This document shows positions 40,009-47,986 of a stretch of DNA of 64,000 nucleotides, piece after piece. The notes beneath the pieces are model-generated. The model saw only the letters and a program-made list of their open reading frames with translations. It did not search any database and was not told where the DNA came from. The translations under genes and the position numbers were made by a program. The DNA lies in NCBI GenBank assembly GCA_964446585.1, contig CAYUPI010000019.1, forward strand, positions 1 to 64,000. Direction: 5' to 3'. Position 1 is the stretch's first letter; every line of letters begins with the position of its first letter. Origin of the DNA: CAYUPI01 sp964446585. GTDB taxonomy: Bacteria; Verrucomicrobiota; Verrucomicrobiia; Limisphaerales; UBA8199.

Positions 40009-41243
40009 ACCCATCTCTTCAGCCAATCCCAGGCTTCGGCCTGCATCTCGGCATTGAATTCGTGCGGCGTGTCGTACAGACGCACCCTTAGCTTCTCCTT
40101 CACGCCCGCCTTTGTGTAACACCCCGTCAGCTTGTCAAACGCTGCGCGCACTCCATCAGGAGCGAACAAAGCGTCCCTGGCGCCGTTAATGACCAGCAAC
40201 GCGGATGGCATCGCCAGCGAAGCGACATCCGGGTAATCGAGCGATCGGTAGAGGCCGGGCACGAGCATGGTATGGCCTATGGTATTGAAAACGTGTTTCT
40301 TGAGTTGAGCGGGGAAAGAGGTCATCCAACCGACCACTACCGCCGCCTTGATGCGCTCGTCCAGCGCTGCCAGATGGCACGAGCGAAAGCCCCCTACCGA
40401 AAGTCCGACACAGCCGATCCGGTTCTTATCGACTTCGGGCCGCGTGACCAAATAATCCACTGTGCGCAAGTCATCCCAGAACATCACGCCGGGCCACGTG
40501 AAGCCCGCCGCGAAAATCGTGCGCCCGACAAGCTGTTCGTTCTGACCTGTGCGCTGGTTGAACGCCACAATCCGTTCGGACGGAATCGTTGCAGAACGCT
40601 CGCGCCAATCGGCTGCATCGGTGTCCAGCAACAGCCGACGTTCGCCCCAGTAAAACATGTCTATGACAATCACGACGTAACCATGGCGCGCCAGGCTCGA
40701 GGCGATGCTGGCGCCGCCGTAATATTGCCGTTTGAACTTCGTCAGGGCCGCGTGCTCGTCCTTCATCTCGATGAGCTTCTCCTTGCCCCAATAATAAAAC
40801 GCGCCGTGATCGTGCAACGCAACAAGCGCCGGAGCCGGGAATTTCGTGTTTTTCGGCAGCAGCACGTAGGCGGGAACGCGCAGGTGCGGCGTCGTGTTGA
40901 AATAAACCCTTTCACGGATGTAATCGCCACAGTCCTGCTTTTCCACGACCTCGGCGCGCGGGTCGCTCTTGGGCGGTGCGTAGTGCAGCAGTTCGAGGAG
41001 TTTGCCGCGCGCCCGGCGTTTCCAGGCAGCTAGATTTTTGAACTGCGGACTCAGGAACGATAGCGAGAATTCGCCATGAACGGCCTGGCTCTGAATGAAG
41101 GAGAACAGCGAGCCGACATCGGAACCTGTGGCTGGACCCTCGGCCGAGGCCGAAAGCCCCACCCCGCCCGCTCCCCCCGCTAGCGCCGACGGCAGGCATA
41201 GCGAGGCGGCTACTCTTTGAACGAACTTCCTTCGTGTGTACAT
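40005..41243 (-). CDS. Exported alpha/beta hydrolase
   Basis: The 412-residue product begins with RRKFVQRVAASLCLPSALAG, which resembles a Tat signal without a full motif. The hydrolase domain has an oxyanion stretch APALVALHDHGAFYYWGK (about 137-154), the nucleophile elbow GLSVGG (about 275-280), a probable Asp in NGARDALF (about 352) and His in TPHEFNA (about 394). Relatives are acetylxylan esterase or dienelactone-hydrolase-like enzymes. The substrate is not known. Confidence 0.83.
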   Translation of the reverse strand: MYTRRKFVQRVAASLCLPSALAGGAGGVGLSASAEGPATGSDVGSLFSFIQSQAVHGEFSLSFLSPQFKNLAAWKRRARGKLLELLHYAPPKSDPRAEVVEKQDCGDYIRERVYFNTTPHLRVPAYVLLPKNTKFPAPALVALHDHGAFYYWGKEKLIEMKDEHAALTKFKRQYYGGASIASSLARHGYVVIVIDMFYWGERRLLLDTDAADWRERSATIPSERIVAFNQRTGQNEQLVGRTIFAAGFTWPGVMFWDDLRTVDYLVTRPEVDKNRIGCVGLSVGGFRSCHLAALDERIKAAVVVGWMTSFPAQLKKHVFNTIGHTMLVPGLYRSLDYPDVASLAMPSALLVINGARDALFAPDGVRAAFDKLTGCYTKAGVKEKLRVRLYDTPHEFNAEMQAEAWDWLKRWV

Positions 41244-41392
41244 GTTCTGACCTCAGTTTAGTTAATCGAAAGCATTCCAAATCCTGCTCGCGGCAGTTTC
41301 CTTCCCCGCTGCAGGGCCTATCTCGAATTCCTAACAGTTCATCCTCGCTCTGCCAACCTCATCCACTTGTGTTTATTTCGTCTGTTTTCCCC

Positions 41393-41420
41393 TTGACAGC
41401 CTTCTGCTTTGTGCTACAAA
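41393..41420 (+). promoter_or_regulatory. Possible promoter of the membrane-protein/regulator operon
   Basis: TTGACA (41393-41398) and TACAAA (41415-41420) lie 16 bases apart; the -10 box is inside the dyad at 41407-41421. The ATG follows only two bases later, so transcription may begin at or after it, leaving almost no leader. Confidence 0.5.
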
Positions 41421-41421
41421 G
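41407..41421. promoter_or_regulatory. Dyad operator CTTTGT-GCT-ACAAAG
   Basis: A perfect 6-bp inverted repeat with a 3-base centre ends one base before the ATG at 41423. The ispH gene has a matching dyad at 42401. Confidence 0.7.
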
Positions 41422-41422
41422 T

Positions 41423-42055
41423 ATGCCCGTGGAATCGAATTGGGCTGCTGAGCATCTGCAGGTTATCCGCACTCTGATGGAGCGGTCGGCGCTGTATCGT
41501 CGAGCGTTAGCGCCGATCATGATCTTTAACGGTATCGTCGGCGTGGCGGGGGGGCTTGCGGGCTGGAGCTTGAACCTCGGCTCACAGCAGGGATTCATTG
41601 TGTTTTGGGCTGGCGCTGGCCTTCTTGGGCTCGCTGGCTCGTTTTTGTTGGTGCGCCGACAGGCGCTTAAGGAGGCCGAGCCTTTCTGGTCCCCGCCGAC
41701 CCGTCGCGTGGCGCAGGCGTTGCTGGCGCCGTTCTTCATTGGTTCGATGGCGGGATTGTTCGGCCTGGTATGTTCGCGCTGGGACTTCCTGCCCGCGTGG
41801 GCTTTACCGGCATTCTGGATGATGTTGTACGGTTGCGCGCTGAACGCCGCGGGTTTTTTCATGCATCGGGGAATCAAGCTTTTGGGCTGGCTTTTTGTGT
41901 TTTGTGGCTGCGCATTGATGGCGAGCCGCTGCCTCGCCGGCGCCCCGCTCGCGCTGGTCGCCGGCCATCTTGTGATGGGCGCCGTCTTCGGCGGTCTCCA
42001 TTTCGCCTATGGCATCTACCTGTACTTCACCGAGAAGGGTGGGAATGCAACGTGA
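41423..42055 (+). CDS. Integral membrane protein of unknown function
   Basis: The 210-residue product has six probable membrane helices, starting near IFNGIVGVAGGLAGW (about 34-48), with a small soluble start (MPVESNWAAEHLQVIRTLME). No family is recognised with confidence. Its TGA overlaps the GTG of the regulator gene, so the two are coupled. The ATG at 41423 has no ribosome-binding site; the dyad lies there. Confidence 0.8.
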   Translation: MPVESNWAAEHLQVIRTLMERSALYRRALAPIMIFNGIVGVAGGLAGWSLNLGSQQGFIVFWAGAGLLGLAGSFLLVRRQALKEAEPFWSPPTRRVAQALLAPFFIGSMAGLFGLVCSRWDFLPAWALPAFWMMLYGCALNAAGFFMHRGIKLLGWLFVFCGCALMASRCLAGAPLALVAGHLVMGAVFGGLHFAYGIYLYFTEKGGNAT

Positions 42056-42360
42056 ACCCGGAAACATTCCTCCAGCTCGATCGTGTCATTCACGAAAAGG
42101 GACGGCTGGCGATTATGTCCATGCTGGCCGCCTCGCCGGAACTCTCATTCACCGAACTGCGCGATGCTCTCAATATGACCGATGGCAACCTGACCACTCA
42201 TATCCGCACCCTCCAGGAGGCCGGCTATGTCTCCGTGACGAAATCTTTTCAGAACAATCGGCCCTTGACCACCTGCTCGCTGACCGGGACGGGCAAGAAA
42301 GCCTTTACCAACTACATCAACCTGCTGGAGACAATCATCCAGCAAACCCGGCATAAATAA
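42052..42360 (+). CDS. Winged-helix transcriptional regulator (ArsR/MarR-like)
   Basis: The 102-residue product has a winged helix: SFTELRDALNMTDGNLTTHI (about 33-52) is helix-turn-helix and VSVTKSFQNNRPLTTCSLT (about 60-78) is the wing. It lacks a separate sensor domain. GTG at 42052 overlaps the previous stop. The dyads beside the operon start and beside ispH are its likely sites, so it may be autoregulated and sense membrane state through its partner; both are inference. Confidence 0.87.
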   Translation: MNPETFLQLDRVIHEKGRLAIMSMLAASPELSFTELRDALNMTDGNLTTHIRTLQEAGYVSVTKSFQNNRPLTTCSLTGTGKKAFTNYINLLETIIQQTRHK

Positions 42361-42400
42361 CCAGGAGTTTTGAACAAGATCGCTTCAGGCTGGTCTTTAA

Positions 42401-42415
42401 CTTTGTGACACAAAG
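42401..42415. promoter_or_regulatory. Dyad operator CTTTGTG-A-CACAAAG before ispH
   Basis: A perfect 7-bp inverted repeat with a single central base ends 3 bases before the ispH ATG. It matches the dyad at 41407-41421 in both arms. Confidence 0.72.
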
Positions 42416-42418
42416 TCT

Positions 42419-43327
42419 ATGAACATCATCCGTGCAGAACATCTCGGCATGTGCTTTGGCGTCCGCGACGCCATCACGCTGGCCCTCAAGCAGTCCAAAT
42501 CCCGACCGCTCACGATCCTGGGCGAACTGGTCCATAACGAAACCGTGCTCAACGAGCTGCGCAACAAAGGGATCAAGCTGGCCCGGCAGTTGGGCGAAGT
42601 GGAGACGCAGTCGGTCATGATTACCGCGCACGGCGCGTCGGAGAGGGCCCTGATCCGCGTGCGCGAGCGTGGCTTCCAGGTGACGCAAGCCACTTGTCCA
42701 CTGGTGCACGTGGCCCATCGAGCAGTGAAGCGGCTCGTTCAGGAGGGATATCACCCGGTGATCATCGGCCGGCGCGACCATGTCGAAGTCCGCGGCTTGA
42801 CCGAGGACCTGGCGGATTTCGATGTCGTTCTCTCAGAAGCGGACGTGTTCGAGCTTAAAGAACACCCACGCGTCGGCATCGCGGCGCAGACCACGCAGCC
42901 GATTGAGAAAGTGCGCCGGTTGGTTCAGTTGCTTCGCAGCCGCTTTCTGAATTCAGTTGTCCACTTTATCGACACGGTCTGCCAGCCCACCAAGCAGCGC
43001 CAGGAAGCCGCCATCGAATTGGCGCAGCAGTGCGATGTTGTCATCGTTGTAGGGGGCGCGCACAGCAACAACACTCATGAACTTGTTCGGACTTGCAGCC
43101 GGTTTTGCCCCCGGGTGCAGCACGTTCAAACGGCCAGCGATGTGCGGAGGGAGTGGTTCGCCGAGACAGACACGGTCGGCATCACTGCCGGGACCTCGAC
43201 GCCAGATCCGGTCATCGATGAAGTCGAGCGGTGGCTGGCAGAGGTCAACGCTATCATGGAGAAAACCGCTGATCCAAACCACTCGCGGTCAGAACGGCCG
43301 TCGCTCGAGACACTGCCAGTTTCTTAG
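42419..43327 (+). CDS. ispH: 4-hydroxy-3-methylbut-2-enyl diphosphate reductase
   Basis: The 302-residue enzyme has the three cluster cysteines: GMCFGV (Cys12), ATCPLVH (about 92) and DTVCQPT (about 189). The active-site HVEVRG (about 121-126) and NNTHEL are present. IspH is the last MEP-pathway enzyme, making IPP and DMAPP with a [4Fe-4S] cluster. The C-terminal ~20 residues are variable. Confidence 0.96.
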   Translation: MNIIRAEHLGMCFGVRDAITLALKQSKSRPLTILGELVHNETVLNELRNKGIKLARQLGEVETQSVMITAHGASERALIRVRERGFQVTQATCPLVHVAHRAVKRLVQEGYHPVIIGRRDHVEVRGLTEDLADFDVVLSEADVFELKEHPRVGIAAQTTQPIEKVRRLVQLLRSRFLNSVVHFIDTVCQPTKQRQEAAIELAQQCDVVIVVGGAHSNNTHELVRTCSRFCPRVQHVQTASDVRREWFAETDTVGITAGTSTPDPVIDEVERWLAEVNAIMEKTADPNHSRSERPSLETLPVS

Positions 43328-43341
43328 TCCGCTGCTCATTT

Positions 43342-43563
43342 ATGAGGAAATCCTGGTTCAAGAAATGGGGCTGGTTGCATCTGCCGACGAGCTGGTCCGG
43401 AGCCCTGCTCTCGTTGATCACGCTCGTCATCTGCGCGCAGGTTTTTGTTGCTGTGGACCGGCACTCACACTCAGCGAGCGACACGCTTTATGGAGTGTTC
43501 CCATATTTCGTGAGTTGCTTCTTGCTGTTGAATTGGATCGCAGCGAACAGTGCGAAATCATGA
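43342..43563 (+). CDS. Small membrane protein
   Basis: The 73-residue product has two hydrophobic segments (about 19-37 and 50-67) joined by a charged loop. It starts 14 bases after ispH and overlaps the next gene by ATGA (43560-43563), so it seems to be part of a run of coupled genes. No family is recognised. Confidence 0.6.
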   Translation: MRKSWFKKWGWLHLPTSWSGALLSLITLVICAQVFVAVDRHSHSASDTLYGVFPYFVSCFLLLNWIAANSAKS

Positions 43564-44291
43564 AGCCCCTGACATGTTCTTGCACACGATGGCTGGCCGT
43601 CGCCCTTTTCGCCGCCGCGATGGCCTGGGTTGAATCAGCCGCGGTGTTCTACCTCCGCACGATGGTCAACCGCATCGAGCCGTACCAAGCACATCCGTTG
43701 CAATTATTCAGCGGGCTCGGCCGCGTGGAACTCGTGCGCGAAGCAGCGACGCTGATCATGCTTCTGATAGTAGGTATCCTCGCAGGCCGCTCCTGGCGCA
43801 GCCGGCTTGGTTATGCCGCTCTCGCGTTCGGCATCTGGGACGTCTTTTATTACATTTTTCTCAAAATCATTTGCGGCTGGCCGCACTCAATTTGGGAATG
43901 GGACATTCTCTTCCTGCTGCCGTTGCCCTGGTGGGGACCGGTCCTGGCTCCGATTTCTATTTCGCTGCTGATGGTTCTGTGGGGAACCCTGGCCAGCACG
44001 CGGCGTCTTCCGCCGGCGGCCAATTCATCGGCGTGGAAAATCTGGCTTCTGAATTCCATTGGTGTCATGCTGGCGCTTTATGTGTTCATGGCCGACTCGC
44101 TCCGCGTAGCGGGCGGTGGCGAGGCAGCGTTGCGTGATGTCCTGCCGCGTCCTTTCAACTGGCCCCTTTTCTGTACCGCGTTGCTCCTGATGGCCGCGCC
44201 GGTGACTCAAACCCTACAGGGATTGTGCCAGCGGCGCGAGCTGTCCGCCCGTCGTGTCAGTGCCGACGACAACCTCCCACAATCGGAATGA
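43560..44291 (+). CDS. Multipass membrane protein
   Basis: The 243-residue product has about seven membrane helices (first: RWLAVALFAAAMAWVESAAV, about 10-29). The loop WPHSIWEWDILFLLPLPWWG (about 106-125) is aromatic-rich. No family is recognised. The gene overlaps its upstream neighbour by ATGA. Confidence 0.72.
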   Translation: MKPLTCSCTRWLAVALFAAAMAWVESAAVFYLRTMVNRIEPYQAHPLQLFSGLGRVELVREAATLIMLLIVGILAGRSWRSRLGYAALAFGIWDVFYYIFLKIICGWPHSIWEWDILFLLPLPWWGPVLAPISISLLMVLWGTLASTRRLPPAANSSAWKIWLLNSIGVMLALYVFMADSLRVAGGGEAALRDVLPRPFNWPLFCTALLLMAAPVTQTLQGLCQRRELSARRVSADDNLPQSE

Positions 44292-44332
44292 ACCAGGCCA
44301 CCGTCAATCCACCATGAACCTCGAGACCTGTG

Positions 44333-45046
44333 ATGGATGTGCCGAACATGACTTTCACGGAACTTGGCGTGTTGCTCCGAGGCGAGGCGGCTCCGATCCG
44401 TGCCTGGACAGAATTATGGGTGGGACGCCGGCTGGCGCTGTGCATGGCGGTGATTGTGCTCGGCGCGGGCCTGTACGGCGCGGCGATGGGCTGCTGGCGC
44501 GCCCCGCTGCAGGCGCTCTATGTCGCAATCAAATTTCCGCTCATCATCCTGCTCACGGCTTTCGGCAATGCGCTGCTCAACGCCATGCTTGCCCCATTGC
44601 TGGGGCTCAACATCGGCTTACGCCAATCCTTTCTGGCGGCCCTGTTCAGCTTTACGATCGCTTCTGCCATCCTGGGTTCATTCAGTCCCCTGGCGGCATT
44701 TCTGGTTTGGAACGCGCCGACACTTTCTGCCTCGGCGGCCCATCACTCGACGGGCACTTACAATTTTATTCAATTAACACATGTTGCCGTGATCGCGTTT
44801 GCCGGCGTAGCCGCAAACTTGCGGCTGATGCAGTTCCTGCGCGAACTAAGTGGGAACGCGGCGGTGGCGCGGAGCGTTCTGCTCGCCTGGCTGTCCGGCA
44901 ATCTGTTCGTCGGCAGCCAGCTTGCCTGGATTCTGCGGCCCTTCATCGGCGCGCCGGGTTTGCCGGTAGAGTTTCTTCGATCCACTGCCTTCAAAGGAAA
45001 TTTCTACGAAGCAGTTCTTTACGCCCTGCTGCGCTTGCTGCAATGA
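44333..45046 (+). CDS. Membrane protein of unknown function
   Basis: The 237-residue product has an N-terminal soluble part (MTFTELGVLLRGEAAPIRAW) and about six helices. The first methionine is not certain (44333 or 44348). It is followed by another membrane protein of similar size; such pairs occur in Verrucomicrobia, but I cannot give a function. Confidence 0.75.
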   Translation: MDVPNMTFTELGVLLRGEAAPIRAWTELWVGRRLALCMAVIVLGAGLYGAAMGCWRAPLQALYVAIKFPLIILLTAFGNALLNAMLAPLLGLNIGLRQSFLAALFSFTIASAILGSFSPLAAFLVWNAPTLSASAAHHSTGTYNFIQLTHVAVIAFAGVAANLRLMQFLRELSGNAAVARSVLLAWLSGNLFVGSQLAWILRPFIGAPGLPVEFLRSTAFKGNFYEAVLYALLRLLQ

Positions 45047-45118
45047 GGCAGATATCAGAAAGCAGTTTCCGGCCCTCCATTTCAACCCTATCAACCACGC
45101 AACCAAATCCTTGAATTT

Positions 45119-45880
45119 ATGAACAACACTCCATCAAATCCGTTGCCGATACCGCCGCAAATCCCGTCGCTCAGCATGCCTTTGCCTGCTCTTGCGCCAC
45201 TGGGCGAAAATCCGCAAGAACGGGAGCCGCTTAACAACGTCGTGGCTACCCTCGAATCAATCCTGCGACAGCCGCGACGTGTCATGTACCAACTGCGCCA
45301 GCCCGGTTCGGGGCGGGTGATACTGGGCATGCTGGGGGCTTCGATTTGTTGCAGTCTCATCTATGGCGTCGTCGTAGGAACTTTCTCGATGGGCGACCAG
45401 CTCTGGGTGGCGCCGGTCAAAATCGCCGGGGGCTTGTTGTTTGCTGCCGTGCTCTGTCTGCCCAGCCTTTACATTTTCACCTGCCTCAGCGGGTCTCAGG
45501 CGCGCCTGAGCGAGATTTGCGGGCTCCTGGCGGGACTTCTCCTGCTCATGACGATATTGCTCATCGGCTTTGCCCCGGTCGCGTGGCTCTTTTCGCAATC
45601 GACCGAGTCTGTCACCTGGATGGGCGTGCTGCACTTGACCTTTTGGCTGATTTCCACTTTCTTTGGATTGCGCTTTCTCGAAACCGGCTTTTCGCACACC
45701 AAAGCGCGGTCCAATGCGGGGCTCAACGTCTGGGTCGTCATCTTTCTGCTGGTCGCCATCCAGATGACAACCGCTTTGCGTCCGCTCGTCGGCAAGGCCA
45801 GCACTTTCTTCCCAGCCGAGAAAAAATTCTTTCTAACGTATTGGGGCGAATGTCTGAATTCACCATCGCTGCGTAAATAG
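45119..45880 (+). CDS. Membrane protein with a Yip1-like layout
   Basis: The 253-residue product has a Pro-rich soluble N-terminus (about 1-50) and five or six helices; GSGRVILGMLGASICCSLIY (about 63-82) begins the membrane part. The layout resembles Yip1-domain proteins, but the similarity is not firm. It may be co-transcribed with the gene at 44333. Confidence 0.72.
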   Translation: MNNTPSNPLPIPPQIPSLSMPLPALAPLGENPQEREPLNNVVATLESILRQPRRVMYQLRQPGSGRVILGMLGASICCSLIYGVVVGTFSMGDQLWVAPVKIAGGLLFAAVLCLPSLYIFTCLSGSQARLSEICGLLAGLLLLMTILLIGFAPVAWLFSQSTESVTWMGVLHLTFWLISTFFGLRFLETGFSHTKARSNAGLNVWVVIFLLVAIQMTTALRPLVGKASTFFPAEKKFFLTYWGECLNSPSLRK

Positions 45881-45994
45881 TATCACTTTTTGACGAAGCT
45901 GTTGACATTCCGCATTCTCCTTTCGCAAAGAGTCGACAGTCGCGCAAAAAAAGCAATTTCTTACAGGGCCGCGACGTGTTAACTTATCACCCTT

Positions 45995-46213
45995 ATGAGC
46001 GTGACCGTCAACCTTAGCGCCGACGAAGTGGCTCAAATCAAGCGCTTTACCGACATCGCTAACGAGGGCGACGCCGTGACCAAGGCCGCTCGAGAATTCC
46101 TGCGGGTTGTCAAACTTCGGGAATTGAAAGCCGCCTCTGGGAACGTCGATTATCAGGACGCCGGTGAAGCCCTGGAAGCACTTGAACTCCGCGAACGCGG
46201 CTCAAGTCAGTGA
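45995..46213 (+). CDS. VapB-like antitoxin
   Basis: The 72-residue protein has a ribbon-helix-helix-like start (SVTVNLSADEVAQIKRF) and a C-terminal acidic helix (EALEALELRERG). It is followed by a PIN-domain toxin, with a GTGA overlap at 46210-46213. TTGACA at 45902 may be part of its promoter. Confidence 0.8.
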   Translation: MSVTVNLSADEVAQIKRFTDIANEGDAVTKAAREFLRVVKLRELKAASGNVDYQDAGEALEALELRERGSSQ

Positions 46214-46602
46214 CCGTCGCCAATTTGGTCCTGGTTGACACAGGCATTTGGTCCGCATTTTTCTCGAAATCCGCCTCAACGGAAAAGCGCGCACTCGATG
46301 TTCTTCTCGATGATGACCGAGTTGCCCTCACCGGACCAATCCTCGCCGAGGTTCTTCGCGGATTTCGTCGCGCCGAGCAGGCAGACTGGGTGGCGTCACG
46401 TCTGCGTTCGGCCCACTATCTTGAGCCAACCTGGGAGGACTGGCGCAATGCGGCGGCCCTCGGTCGTGAGTTGGCGGCAAAAGGACACGATTTGCCGCTA
46501 ACTGACCTGGTAATTTCGGCACTGGCACAGCGCGTACCTGCCCTCGTGTTTACTTCAGATCCTCACTTCGATTTGATGCCGGACCTGAAGAGGTATCGCT
46601 AG
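46210..46602 (+). CDS. VapC-type PIN-domain toxin
   Basis: The 130-residue PIN protein has the first Asp in LVDTGIWSAFF (about 8-18), Glu in AEVLRGFR (about 46), and Asp in LPLTDLVISALA (about 98-109) and SDPHFD (about 116-121). PIN toxins cleave RNA. GTG at 46210 overlaps the antitoxin stop. Confidence 0.9.
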   Translation: MTVANLVLVDTGIWSAFFSKSASTEKRALDVLLDDDRVALTGPILAEVLRGFRRAEQADWVASRLRSAHYLEPTWEDWRNAAALGRELAAKGHDLPLTDLVISALAQRVPALVFTSDPHFDLMPDLKRYR

Positions 46603-46668
46603 AGTTCCAGGCTGTGGTGAAGGCGTATTTGGAGGGACGCCGCCACAGGGCTATCGTTGGCCGGAAGC

Positions 46669-47343
46669 ATGATTCGGCGTGATTACATTCTGCGGATGAT
46701 CGAGCAGTTCATCCAGGCGCTGAGGCGCATCCGTTCGTTGAAAAAGGAGCAGCTCTGGTCGGAAACGGCTGCGAGCCTCGATGAGGAGTTCCAGCGCCTG
46801 ATAGGTGAAGGAGCGAAGGCCGTTACAGGGCTCAGTCAAACTGAATTGGTCGCCCGCCTGATCCGTGGCGAACCGACTCAGGTGGTGCACACGAAAACGC
46901 TTTTGCTGGTCACTCTGTTGCAGGAAGCGGGCGATCTGGCAACGCGGCTAGAGCGACCTGAAGAGGCCCGAGCGTGCTATCTGAAAGGCTTGCATCTACT
47001 GCTCTACGCATTGGCCGCAGAAGAAGTCCACGAGATGCCGGACTTTGTGCCCAGGATTGAAGTATTCGTCACCCGATTGCAACCGTCGCCCTTGCCGCTC
47101 GAAACCAGCGCACTACTTATGCAACACTACGAACGAACTGGAGAGTTCGCTAAAGCCGAGGACGCCCTTTTTGCGATGCTCGAGGGCGAGCCGGATAATC
47201 CACGCCTGCTCCAGTTCGGAATTTCATTCTACCGCCGCCTCGAAGGCCGAAGCGACGCCAGTCTCGAGGCCGGCAATCTGCCGCGAGCTGAGGTCGAGGC
47301 GGGTCTGGCAGATTTGCGCAACCGCCAGGTCAGCACCGGATAG
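46669..47343 (+). CDS. DUF6483-like helical protein
   Basis: The 224-residue product from the ATG at 46669 opens IRRDYILRMIEQFIQALRRI (about 2-21), the signature of a small family known as DUF6483. The rest is helical and TPR-like (LERPEEARACYLKGLHLLLY). No function is known. A TTG at 46657 is an alternative start. Confidence 0.78.
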   Translation: MIRRDYILRMIEQFIQALRRIRSLKKEQLWSETAASLDEEFQRLIGEGAKAVTGLSQTELVARLIRGEPTQVVHTKTLLLVTLLQEAGDLATRLERPEEARACYLKGLHLLLYALAAEEVHEMPDFVPRIEVFVTRLQPSPLPLETSALLMQHYERTGEFAKAEDALFAMLEGEPDNPRLLQFGISFYRRLEGRSDASLEAGNLPRAEVEAGLADLRNRQVSTG

Positions 47344-47365
47344 CCCACCTTCTGGCTCTAGCGCA

Positions 47366-47830
47366 TCACAGCGGCTTCGAGACATGCTCGTGGAAGATGA
47401 GCCAGTGTGTCCCGCGCTTTTCCCAAAAAAGCGTATGCCGCCCGTCGAACTCCATCGGCTCGCCCTCTTTCGGTTTGATCGTGGCATGGAACGTTAGCGT
47501 CACCAGGGCCACGTCTCCTCTGCGGGTCACTTTCAGGTCATGGTGCGGCGTAATCGTAAGGCTGGCAAAAGTCGAAGCGACATGCTCCTTAAAATTGTCG
47601 CGGTACTCCTTCCAACCGTGGGTGTACTTGAGCGGTGCAACATCGAAGAACACCAGGTCCGCGTCCTTGGCGTAAAGTGACGCCGCCTTGTCCGGGTCGA
47701 GCGTGCTCCAGGCCTGGTAGTACTGTTTGATTAGATCGCCGAAGACGGTGTTGTCTTTGGTCCTGGAGGCTCCGAAAGCCGCCGTCGCCAGGGTAAAACC
47801 TGTTAATCCGCAAATAATTAGACGTTTCAT
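47366..47830 (-). CDS. Exported SnoaL/NTF2-like protein
   Basis: The 154-residue product has a signal peptide (MKRLIICGLTGFTLATAAFG) and a NTF2-like fold: LIKQYYQAWSTLDPDKAASL (about 33-52), KDADLVFFDVAPLKYTHGWK (about 55-74), and FHATIKPKEGEPMEFDGR. This fold is used for many enzymes and ligand binders, here of DUF4440 type. The ligand is unknown. Confidence 0.82.
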   Translation of the reverse strand: MKRLIICGLTGFTLATAAFGASRTKDNTVFGDLIKQYYQAWSTLDPDKAASLYAKDADLVFFDVAPLKYTHGWKEYRDNFKEHVASTFASLTITPHHDLKVTRRGDVALVTLTFHATIKPKEGEPMEFDGRHTLFWEKRGTHWLIFHEHVSKPL

Positions 47831-47986
47831 TGTGTTGATTGCTATGAAGGTTTCTGGGCCGAGGCCTTTGTAAGCCAGCGTGGTGCCGAGAGTCAAGCAG
47901 CGGTAGAGCGTGCCGTACCAGCCGGACGGTGGTAGCGCGCCCGATTTCCCACTTTTCAGTTTGCCGTTTTGGCTTACTGTTCCCCG

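Noticed and set aside
43077..43559. Extension of the 43560 membrane protein upstream
   Set aside because: It overlaps ispH and the 43342 gene in other frames, and the ATG at 43560 shows an ATGA overlap.
44254..45114. Plus-strand ORF overlapping the 44333 membrane gene
   Set aside because: It is Arg/Pro/His-rich without helices, while the other frame has clear membrane segments.
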